Under the pieces are notes generated by a model, which did no database searches, was not told the DNA's origin, and was given only the letters and a program-made list of their open reading frames with translations. A program made the translations under genes and the position numbers. Positions 1-5,371 of a stretch of 5,371 nt of DNA are shown one piece after another (position 1 is the stretch's first letter; every line of letters starts with the position of its first letter). Location of the stretch: NCBI GenBank assembly GCA_020025235.1, contig JAHHSL010000057.1:1-5371 (forward strand), in the 5' to 3' direction. This DNA comes from Ruthenibacterium sp. (GTDB lineage: Bacteria > Bacillota > Clostridia > Oscillospirales > Ruminococcaceae).

Positions 1-554
1 TCGTTGCTGCAACCATCACCTCCAGCTGCAAGAACGTCGACCGCGTTGTCGAATGGCTCGACTGGATGTACAGCCCCGAAGGCCAGCAGCTGCTGAACCT
101 GGGCGTTGAAGGCACGCATTATAAAATGGTGGACGGCAAGCCCGTTTTCACCGACTTCGTTCTGAACAACCCGGACGGTATGTCTCCGAAGCAGGCAATC
201 GGCAGCTTCACCATCAGCCAGGGCATTATGCCGTCTGTTCTGTGCTTTGCCCAGACCAGCCAGCTTGACGACGGCTCGGTTCTGGAAGCAAAGACCGAGT
301 ACATCATCCCGTTCCTGGAAGAATCCAACAAGTACGTCATCCCCGGCACGATCTCCTTCTCCGCAGAGGACGACAATGAACGCCGTGCTGTCATGGCCGA
401 CATCAAGACCTATGTGGACGAAATGATTATGAAGTTCATCACCGGCCGCGAACCCATAAGCAACTGGGACACTTACGTTTCCAAGGTCAAGGACATGGGC
501 ATCGAAAAGGTCATCAATATCTATCAGAAGACCATCGACGAAATGAATAAATAA
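1..554 (+). CDS. ABC transporter extracellular solute-binding protein, C-terminal part (5' truncated)
   Basis: The reading frame is open from base 3 and ends at TAA 552-554, so 183 C-terminal residues are visible; the start, and with it any lipoprotein signal peptide, lies upstream of the window. The fragment opens with a Ser-Ser-Cys-Lys-Asn stretch followed by a helix reading VVEWLDWMYSPEGQQLLNLG. This 'W.D.mYS.EG..l.n.G.eG..Y' pattern is typical of the C-terminal lobe of family 1 sugar-binding proteins of the LplA/YtcQ type, which are usually about 500-570 residues long. The tail is helical and ends in a short lysine-containing stretch. In this family the protein is a membrane-anchored lipoprotein that captures oligosaccharides outside the cell and delivers them to the permease pair. 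The two permease genes directly downstream belong to the matching LplB/YtcP types, which strongly supports the call. The substrate cannot be read from the sequence. The ATG at base 66 is an internal methionine, not the start. Confidence 0.88.
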   Translation, partial: VAATITSSCKNVDRVVEWLDWMYSPEGQQLLNLGVEGTHYKMVDGKPVFTDFVLNNPDGMSPKQAIGSFTISQGIMPSVLCFAQTSQLDDGSVLEAKTEYIIPFLEESNKYVIPGTISFSAEDDNERRAVMADIKTYVDEMIMKFITGREPISNWDTYVSKVKDMGIEKVINIYQKTIDEMNK

Positions 555-586
555 TACCGTAATTTAAACAAGACCCCTTGAATCCG

Positions 587-625
587 TTGCCGCGCATCCA
601 GCGGATGCGCGGCAATCTCATTTTT
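587..625 (+). terminator. Hairpin plus T run after the binding-protein gene (attenuator or 3'-end stabiliser)
   Basis: Bases 587-599 (TTGCCGCGCATCC) are perfectly complementary to 603-615, giving a 13-bp G+C-rich stem with a 3-nt loop (AGC). TCTCA and then five T residues (621-625) follow. The stem starts 32 nt after the binding-protein stop codon. The T run sits 5 nt from the stem, so it looks like a leaky intrinsic terminator. In importer operons a hairpin here commonly keeps the binding protein more abundant than the permeases, by partial termination or by protecting the 3' end of the upstream mRNA. The structure is seen directly; its effect is inferred. Confidence 0.72.
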
Positions 626-628
626 CTC

Positions 629-659
629 CGGGCGCTCGGCAGGATTCCTGTTCCGCCCG
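629..659 (+). promoter_or_regulatory. Second imperfect hairpin in the leader of the first permease gene
   Basis: CGGGCG (629-634) pairs with CGCCCG (654-659), and inside it CAGG (640-643) pairs with CCTG (647-650), separated by internal-loop bases. No T run follows, so it is not a terminator by itself. It ends 8 nt before the ribosome-binding site of the first permease gene. It could shield the new 5' end of a processed permease mRNA or affect ribosome access, but such a short inverted repeat can also occur by chance in G+C-rich DNA. Confidence 0.35.
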
Positions 660-667
660 AATTACGG

Positions 668-674
668 AAGGAGG
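668..674 (+). promoter_or_regulatory. Ribosome-binding site of the first permease gene
   Basis: AAGGAGG is a full anti-16S match, 7 nt before the ATG at 682, and fixes that start codon. Confidence 0.85.
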
Positions 675-681
675 AATCTTT

Positions 682-1644
682 ATGAAAACTGCTGTTTCCC
701 AGGGCACAAAGCGCTCTGCCGGAGGTTCAGGCAGCAAATTGTCCGCTGCCCGCAAGAAGCTGTGGCGGTCCAGATATCTTTACATGATGCTTCTGCCCGC
801 TTTGGTCTGGTACATCGTCTTTATGTATGCTCCGCTGTACGGTGCTCAGATCGCGTTCCGCGATTTCATGCCCGCTTTGGGCATCACCGGCGGCAAATGG
901 GTCGGCTTTAAATACTTTATCCAGTTCTTTAAATCGGAATACTTCTTTCGTTTGATGCGCAACACGCTGGGCATCAGCCTGTATTCCATTGTGGTCGGCT
1001 TCCCGATCCCCGTCATCCTGGCTCTTTTGATGAACGAGCTGCGCAACGAACGCTTTAAAAAAGGCGTGCAGACAGTTGTATATCTGCCGCACTTCATTTC
1101 GGCGGTTGTTGTCGTCAGCCTGATCAACGCCGTGCTCAGCCCGAACAACGGCCTGGTCAATCAGATGATCCAGCTGTTCGGCGGCGATCCCGTCCATTTC
1201 ATGGCAAACCCCAAATACTTTAAGACCATTTACGTCCTTTCCGATATCTGGCAGACCGCCGGTTACGGTTCGATCGTTTACCTTGCCGCTTTGACGGGCA
1301 TCGACCCCACTTTGTACGAAGCTGCAACCGTGGACGGCGCAAGCAAATGGAAAAAGCTTGTGCACATCACGCTGCCGTGCATCATGCCCACCATTATGAT
1401 CATGCTGATCCTGCGAATGGGCAGCGTATTCACGGTCGGCTATGAAAAGATCATGCTGATGTATAACGAAGCAACGTATGAAACGGCTGACGTTATTTCC
1501 ACCTATGTTTACCGCCGTGCATTTGAAGGCGGCGAATACAGCTTCTCGGCTGCTGTCGGCCTGTTCAACTCCATTATCAACTTTACAGTCATTATGATCT
1601 TCAACAAGATCAGCAAACGGATTAGCGAGGTGAGCTTGTGGTGA
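682..1644 (+). CDS. CUT1 sugar ABC transporter permease, LplB/YteP type
   Basis: This 320-residue integral membrane protein is one half of the channel of a binding-protein-dependent oligosaccharide importer. It has a basic cytoplasmic N-terminus (about residues 1-31) and roughly six hydrophobic segments, near 32-52, 95-117, 130-150, 182-203, 233-250 and 288-308. The EAA loop that docks on the ATPase is clear at 213-232: EAA (213-215), Gly219 and the closing Leu231-Pro232. The N-terminal 'LLPALVWYIVFMYAPLYGAQ' stretch and the 'SPNNGLVN' loop are typical of the LplB group, and the length is usual for it. The ATG at 682 has an AAGGAGG site 7 nt upstream. The gene follows the binding protein after a 127-nt gap with hairpins, and its stop overlaps the next permease start by 4 nt, so the two permeases are probably translationally coupled and made in equal amounts. 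The substrate is unknown; LplB-like proteins serve many plant- and host-derived oligosaccharides. Confidence 0.93.
   Translation: MKTAVSQGTKRSAGGSGSKLSAARKKLWRSRYLYMMLLPALVWYIVFMYAPLYGAQIAFRDFMPALGITGGKWVGFKYFIQFFKSEYFFRLMRNTLGISLYSIVVGFPIPVILALLMNELRNERFKKGVQTVVYLPHFISAVVVVSLINAVLSPNNGLVNQMIQLFGGDPVHFMANPKYFKTIYVLSDIWQTAGYGSIVYLAALTGIDPTLYEAATVDGASKWKKLVHITLPCIMPTIMIMLILRMGSVFTVGYEKIMLMYNEATYETADVISTYVYRRAFEGGEYSFSAAVGLFNSIINFTVIMIFNKISKRISEVSLW
1627..1633 (+). promoter_or_regulatory. Ribosome-binding site deciding the start of the second permease
   Basis: GAGGTGA lies inside the end of the first permease gene. Two GTG codons in a row follow at 1638 and 1641. Spacing is 4 nt to the first and 7 nt to the second; 7 nt equals the spacing used by the first permease gene. 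The second GTG also forms the common GTGA stop/start overlap, so 1641 is preferred. Confidence 0.6.
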
Positions 1645-2531
1645 AAAAGTCCCATACAAAAATCAAAGAAACCCCGGGCGAACGCGTTTTTTCATTCATC
1701 GTCGTTGCCCTGCTGGTGATTTTCTGCCTGCTCATCATCTTCCCGCTGCTGCACATCATCAGCGGTTCGTTCAGCGACCCCATGGCGCTGCTGCGCGGCG
1801 AGGTTTCCTTCTTCCCGAAGGGCTTCACCCTTTCGATGTACGAAAAGGTGTTCAAGGATGACAACATCTGGCTTGGCTACCGCAACACGCTTCTGTACAC
1901 GGTCCTTGGCACGGCGATCAGCGTTATCCTGACGATGTGCGCCGCTTATCCGCTTTCCCGCAGGGACTTCTACGGACGCAACTTCTTCACTACGATCTTC
2001 GTCTTTACGATGTTCTTCACCGGCGGCATGATCCCGACCTTCCTGATCGTGCAGCGCCTGCACCTGCTGGATACCATTTGGGCCATGGTCCTGCCCGCGG
2101 CTGTCAGCACATACAACATGATCATCATGCGCACGTTCTTTGAACAGACCATTCCGTTCGAGCTGGTGGAATCCGCTTCTTTGGACGGCTGCAACGACCT
2201 TGGGATCTTCTTCCGCATCGTTCTGCCGCTTTCCGGCCCGATCATCGCGGTCATGGTTCTGTTCTACGGCGTCAAGCTGTGGAACTCCTGGTTCTCCGCA
2301 CTGCTGTATCTGCACGACCGCGGCCTGTATCCTTTGCAGATGATCCTGCGCGAAGTGCTTATCCAGAGCGATATCAGCAATATGGCCGGCGGCATGGGCG
2401 ATATCGAGATCATCGGCGACGGCTTAAAGTATGCAACCATGGTCGTTGCATCCCTGCCCGTCATGTGCCTGTATCCGTTCCTTCAGAAATATTTTGTCAA
2501 AGGCGTTATGATCGGCGCCGTCAAGGGCTGA
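1641..2531 (+). CDS. CUT1 sugar ABC transporter permease, YtcP type
   Basis: This protein of about 296 residues is the second membrane subunit of the importer and pairs with the product of the preceding gene. Hydrophobic segments lie near residues 17-42, 80-103, 117-139, 143-165, 197-219 and 261-282. The EAA loop appears in the degenerate form usual for this subunit: ESA (177-179), Asp182-Gly183 and Leu195-Pro196. The C-terminus reads 'YFVKGVMIGAVKG', which is characteristic of YtcP-like permeases. The most likely start is the GTG at 1641, which overlaps the upstream TGA as GTGA and has GAGGTGA 7 nt before it; the GTG at 1638 would add one residue and cannot be excluded. The stop at 2529-2531 is followed after 12 nt by a strong terminator. 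No nucleotide-binding subunit is encoded between or next to the permeases, so the complex presumably uses an ATPase encoded elsewhere, as MsmK/MsmX-dependent CUT1 systems do. Confidence 0.93.
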   Translation: MKKSHTKIKETPGERVFSFIVVALLVIFCLLIIFPLLHIISGSFSDPMALLRGEVSFFPKGFTLSMYEKVFKDDNIWLGYRNTLLYTVLGTAISVILTMCAAYPLSRRDFYGRNFFTTIFVFTMFFTGGMIPTFLIVQRLHLLDTIWAMVLPAAVSTYNMIIMRTFFEQTIPFELVESASLDGCNDLGIFFRIVLPLSGPIIAVMVLFYGVKLWNSWFSALLYLHDRGLYPLQMILREVLIQSDISNMAGGMGDIEIIGDGLKYATMVVASLPVMCLYPFLQKYFVKGVMIGAVKG

Positions 2532-2543
2532 TCTTCATAACAG

Positions 2544-2575
2544 AAAAGGCGCGTCCGTCAAGACGCGCCTTTTTT
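2544..2575 (+). terminator. Strong intrinsic terminator after the permease genes
   Basis: AAAAGGCGCGTC (2544-2555) is perfectly complementary to GACGCGCCTTTT (2562-2573) around a 6-nt loop, and six consecutive T residues (2570-2575) follow the G+C core. It begins 13 nt past the permease stop. It ends only 19 nt before the ATG of the hydrolase gene, so no full promoter fits between them. The enzyme gene must therefore be reached by read-through or regulated antitermination, or from a promoter upstream of or within the terminator. Confidence 0.9.
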
Positions 2576-2584
2576 CAGCATTTT

Positions 2585-2590
2585 GGAGGG
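2585..2590 (+). promoter_or_regulatory. Ribosome-binding site of the hydrolase gene
   Basis: GGAGGG sits 4 nt before the ATG at 2595. It decides the start: the in-frame TTG at 2583 overlaps the first base of this site and so cannot be the initiation codon used. Confidence 0.82.
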
Positions 2591-2594
2591 TTCC

Positions 2595-5306
2595 ATGAAA
2601 AAACAAACCAAATCACACGACCTCTCGCTTCCCGCCTGGGGGCCGTATACCAAAAAATACAGCGGCATCTCCCACATTCCTGCCGCAAATGACGGCGTGC
2701 GTTTTGATCTTTCTGTTTTTCCCGGGCTGTACCGCCGTCAGGTGAACGTTCCGAATGTGCGGTTTGAAAGCGGCTTTCACGTCTTCGGTGCTTCGCCCGA
2801 TCTTTCCTGCTACACCCTGCGCCATGAAATCGAATGGAAAGACCGCGTATATGCCGATATCTCGTTTGCGGCGCTTTCCGAAAACGCGCGGCTCATCCGC
2901 GCCGAATGTCACAACGAAACCGATATCCCGCAGAACCTTGTGCTGCATTATATGGCGTCTGCGTACGATCCGGTTCCCTCGTACCGCGGCTTTGCCGTAA
3001 CCGGCGCCGACATCTCGCTGCCGGAAAACGCCATCCTTGTATACGCAAATGAATATGACGACCTGCGCTTTGCCCGCCCGCGCCCCACCGACGGCCTTGT
3101 CTGGGACGGCGCACGCCGCGCCGAAGAACCGGTGTGCGGCTTTACGCGCGGGTACGGCGTGGGCTATGGCTTTGGTGCCGGGGAACAGGGCGCGGGCGAT
3201 ACCGTCCGCTATACCTTCCCCGTAAAAAAGCCACTGCGTCATCCGGTACTGGGCGTGCGCTACTGCAACCATTCCCCCGAAGACGCCCTGTTTACCCTGA
3301 GCACCCACCAGAAGCTGGTTCTGCCCCCGTGTGAAGAGCCGCAGTTCCTGTTTTTCCCGCTGTATCCCGTGCCGGAGGGCGGCTTCTGCCTGACGCTCAC
3401 CTCCCGCGGGCGCGGCGCGGCAAAGTTCGATTGCTTTACCCTGTGCGAGGAGGACGACTGCGGCGAGATCGACATCCGCATCCGCGGGGACGGCTTTGTG
3501 CCGGAGATCCGCCGCCGCGAGGACGAGGGCTTTCTGACGCTGCGCTATCCGCACATCCGCGAATGTTACGGCATTGCGTGGGATTACCCCGACGCGCAGA
3601 TCCGCGAAATCGAAAACGACGAACTGGATATTTTCCTGCGCGATACCGTGCACAACCATGTTTCGTCCGTGCTGAAGGGCAGCGAAAAAGGCCATTTCAC
3701 AAATGTGTTCCTGCGCCCGATCCCGCTGGGGCCGCACGAAAGCCGCACGATCTTGGGCGTTGTGTGCTGCGCCGATACCCACGAACAGGCCGCCGAATGC
3801 TGCCGCAGCCTGATGCGACGGCGCGGCGCACTGGACAACGCATGGCAGAACGCCTGTGCCAAAATGCAGCCGCCGGCAATGCTGCCGCAGGGGGAGGAAT
3901 ACGCCTTCGGCCAGCAGCTGATGCGCGCGGTTTTGTGCACGAATGTCGTATACCCCGTTTATGTGCAGGGGCAGTACATCCGCCACAACACGCCCGGCCG
4001 CTGGTGGGACAGCCTTTATACCTGGGATTCCGGCTTTATCGGCATCGGGCTGACGGCCGTTTCCCTGCGCCGCGGGTTCGACTGCCTGAACGCGTATCTG
4101 ACGCATCCGGATAACGACGAAGCCGCGTTCATCCACCACGGCTCGCTTGTCCCCGTGCAGTTTTACCTGTTTGCAGAGCTGTATAACCGCACCGGCAGCC
4201 ATGCGCTTGCGGAATACTGCCTGCCGCAGCTGCTGCATTATTACCGCTTTTTCACCGGACAGGCGGGCGGCTCCACCATGGCGGGGCTGAAAAGCGGACT
4301 GCTGCGCCCGTGGGATTATTTCTACAATTCCGGCGGCTGGGACGATTACCCCGCGCAGGTCGCTGTCCACGAAAAAAAGCTGGAGGCCGTCTGCACGCCG
4401 GTGTGCACGACGGCACAGGCCGTGCGCTGTGCGCGCATCCTTGCGTATACGTCGCGTGTGCTTGGCGGCGAAGCCCTTGCCCGCCAGCTGGATGATGACG
4501 CCGAACGCTTTGCCCGCGCGCTGCAGCAGCATGCGTGGAACGAAGCGGCAGGCTGTTTCAGCTATGTGCTGCATGATGAAAACGGGATGCCCGCAGGCCC
4601 GCTGCTTTGCGAAAGCGGCGCGGATGCCAACATGGGGCTTGACGGCCTTTCGCCGCTGTATGCGGGCGTGTGCACAAAAGCACAGGCGGACGTTTTGTGG
4701 GAAAAGCTTGCCAGCCCCGCGCATTTCCGCACGGACTGCGGCCTTTCCACCGTTGACCGCGCGGCGCCCTACTACCGGCACGACGGCTACTGGAACGGCG
4801 CCGTCTGGATGCCGCACCAGTGGTTTTTCTTCAAGGCTGCACTGGACGCAGGGCGCGGCGACGACGCCTTCTTCATTGCCGATACGGCGCTTTCGCTGTG
4901 GCAGCAGGAATGCAGCGCATCGTATCACTGCTTTGAACACTTTATGATCGAAAGCCGCCGCGGTGCGGGCTGGCATCAGTTCGGCGGGCTTTCTGCCCCT
5001 GTCGTATCGTGGTTTGCCGATTATTATATCCCCGGTACATTTACAACGGGCTTTGATACCTTCATCCGCGCGAGCCGTATTTCGGACGATCAGCGCAGCG
5101 CGCAGCTGACACTGGACTGCACGCGAAGCGGAACATGCACCGTCCTTGCGGTGCTGGCCCCCGGCAGATGCCGCATCACTGCCGATGCGCCGATCCGCAG
5201 CATAAAAAGCCGCACGGACGGCCAGTGGGAGATCACACTGGAGCCGGAATCCGCGCGCACCGTTCATCTTGCCTTTGAACCGGAAAGTGCGTGTGATGCC
5301 GAATGA
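2595..5306 (+). CDS. Cytoplasmic GH63/MGH1-like (alpha/alpha)6-barrel glycoside hydrolase, specificity unknown
   Basis: This 903-residue protein very probably hydrolyses the sugar imported by the upstream transporter. The N-terminus has no signal peptide or hydrophobic segment, and about 31 cysteines are spread through the chain, which fits a reducing cytoplasm. Residues about 1-420 are beta-rich (probable N-terminal sandwich), about 435-820 form a helical catalytic region, and about 830-903 look like a small beta cap. Motifs in order resemble the GH63/MGH1-like family: WWDSLYTWDSGF (470-481), YNSGGWDDYP (577-586), YWNGAVW (732-738), HCFEHF (778-783) and GWHQFGGLSAPVVSW (792-806). By analogy with GH63, Asp583 or Asp584 is the likely general acid and Glu781 the likely general base; this is inference. 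The ATG at 2595 follows GGAGGG. The next gene overlaps its stop by 4 nt. GCG and other G+C-ending codons seem commoner than in the transporter genes. Other (alpha/alpha)6 families (GH37, GH15, GH78) are less likely alternatives. The linkage cleaved cannot be predicted. Confidence 0.82.
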   Translation: MKKQTKSHDLSLPAWGPYTKKYSGISHIPAANDGVRFDLSVFPGLYRRQVNVPNVRFESGFHVFGASPDLSCYTLRHEIEWKDRVYADISFAALSENARLIRAECHNETDIPQNLVLHYMASAYDPVPSYRGFAVTGADISLPENAILVYANEYDDLRFARPRPTDGLVWDGARRAEEPVCGFTRGYGVGYGFGAGEQGAGDTVRYTFPVKKPLRHPVLGVRYCNHSPEDALFTLSTHQKLVLPPCEEPQFLFFPLYPVPEGGFCLTLTSRGRGAAKFDCFTLCEEDDCGEIDIRIRGDGFVPEIRRREDEGFLTLRYPHIRECYGIAWDYPDAQIREIENDELDIFLRDTVHNHVSSVLKGSEKGHFTNVFLRPIPLGPHESRTILGVVCCADTHEQAAECCRSLMRRRGALDNAWQNACAKMQPPAMLPQGEEYAFGQQLMRAVLCTNVVYPVYVQGQYIRHNTPGRWWDSLYTWDSGFIGIGLTAVSLRRGFDCLNAYLTHPDNDEAAFIHHGSLVPVQFYLFAELYNRTGSHALAEYCLPQLLHYYRFFTGQAGGSTMAGLKSGLLRPWDYFYNSGGWDDYPAQVAVHEKKLEAVCTPVCTTAQAVRCARILAYTSRVLGGEALARQLDDDAERFARALQQHAWNEAAGCFSYVLHDENGMPAGPLLCESGADANMGLDGLSPLYAGVCTKAQADVLWEKLASPAHFRTDCGLSTVDRAAPYYRHDGYWNGAVWMPHQWFFFKAALDAGRGDDAFFIADTALSLWQQECSASYHCFEHFMIESRRGAGWHQFGGLSAPVVSWFADYYIPGTFTTGFDTFIRASRISDDQRSAQLTLDCTRSGTCTVLAVLAPGRCRITADAPIRSIKSRTDGQWEITLEPESARTVHLAFEPESACDAE

Positions 5307-5371
5307 TCCGCGAAGCATGGAAGGACTGCCGCTTTCAGGCAGACGAGCACAGCGCCGTACTGGAAAACGAC
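5303..5371 (+). CDS. Start of an unidentified protein (3' truncated)
   Basis: An ATG at 5303 overlaps the TGA of the hydrolase gene (ATGA) and opens a frame that stays open for 23 codons to the window edge: MIREAWKDCRFQADEHSAVL, then END. There is no strong ribosome-binding site; only GGAAAG at 5282-5287 lies upstream, about 15 nt away, so initiation would depend on coupling to the end of the hydrolase. No signal peptide is visible in the part present. The 'VLEND' ending is reminiscent of the first beta-strand of some sugar-active enzymes, but 23 residues are too few to assign a family. By position it is probably another enzyme or accessory protein of the same sugar pathway. Confidence 0.6.
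   Translation, partial: MIREAWKDCRFQADEHSAVLEND

Noticed and set aside
555..681. A promoter for the permease genes in the 127-nt gap
   Set aside because: TTGAAT at 578-583 resembles a -35 box, but the bases about 17 nt further on lie within the G+C-rich hairpin and show no -10 box.
1638..1640. GTG at 1638 as start of the second permease
   Set aside because: Possible, but only 4 nt from GAGGTGA. The adjacent GTG at 1641 has better spacing and the common GTGA overlap. The difference is one residue.
727..1659. A 310-codon open frame on the minus strand opposite the first permease
   Set aside because: Again codon-aligned with a clear membrane-protein gene. Its translation is rich in His, Asp and Gln, as expected for the complement of a hydrophobic protein, so it is a shadow frame.
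1692..2315. A 207-codon minus-strand frame opposite the second permease
   Set aside because: Same reason: the charged, Gln/Asp/Arg-rich translation is the complement of the permease codons.
2583..2594. TTG at 2583 as start of the hydrolase
   Set aside because: It overlaps the GGAGGG ribosome-binding site itself and has no site of its own; the ATG at 2595 is properly placed.
3431..4114. A 227-codon plus-strand frame inside the hydrolase gene
   Set aside because: Its translation is Arg/Pro/Ala-rich with no motif, while the overlapping hydrolase frame is uninterrupted and carries the catalytic-domain motifs, so no frameshift or nested gene is indicated.
2613..5318. A 901-codon open frame on the minus strand opposite the hydrolase
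   Set aside because: It is codon-aligned with the hydrolase gene and open only because that gene lacks TTA, CTA and TCA codons. Its translation is compositionally odd (rich in Arg, Ala, Gly, Val) and shows no recognisable motif.
1..5371. Insertion sequences, CRISPR repeats, tRNA or rRNA genes
   Set aside because: No transposase, no regularly spaced repeats and no cloverleaf-like or rRNA-like stretch was seen; the window is almost fully covered by four complete or partial sugar-uptake genes and one short partial gene.

Overview
The window is a stretch of a carbohydrate-uptake and degradation locus, with every gene on the + strand. Its protein families and clean AAGGAGG/GGAGG ribosome-binding sites point to a Gram-positive anaerobe. 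The moderately high G+C, the near absence of TTA/CTA/TCA codons and the cysteine-rich cytoplasmic enzyme suggest a high-G+C gut Clostridia member of the Oscillospiraceae/Ruminococcaceae type. The taxon is an inference from style and families, not from a marker gene.

Layout: (1) Bases 1-554 hold the last 183 codons of an extracellular solute-binding lipoprotein of a CUT1-type ABC importer (LplA/YtcQ-like); its start lies outside the window. (2) Bases 555-681 are a 127-nt gap with a perfect 13-bp hairpin followed by a T run, a second weaker hairpin, and a strong ribosome-binding site. (3) Bases 682-1644 and 1641-2531 are the two membrane permeases (LplB/YteP-like and YtcP-like), overlapping by 4 nt. 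(4) Bases 2544-2575 form a textbook intrinsic terminator. (5) Bases 2595-5306 encode a 903-residue protein without a signal peptide. It looks like an (alpha/alpha)6-barrel glycoside hydrolase of the GH63/MGH1-like type, preceded by a long beta-rich N-terminal region. (6) At 5303 a further gene starts, overlapping the hydrolase stop by 4 nt (ATGA), and runs off the window after 23 codons.

How it works together (inference): the binding protein captures an oligosaccharide outside the cell and the two permeases carry it across the membrane. Energy would come from an ATPase encoded elsewhere, since none is in this window. The cytoplasmic hydrolase then cleaves the imported sugar, perhaps with the product of the next gene. 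The two hairpins with T runs, after the binding protein and after the permeases, would step expression down along one long transcript: binding protein highest, permeases lower, enzymes reached by read-through.

No RNA gene, mobile element, CRISPR array or convincing promoter was seen. The most interesting item is the hydrolase of unknown specificity and the terminator placed directly in front of it. The rest is a conventional sugar-utilisation locus, and I see no clear sign of an entirely new type of system.
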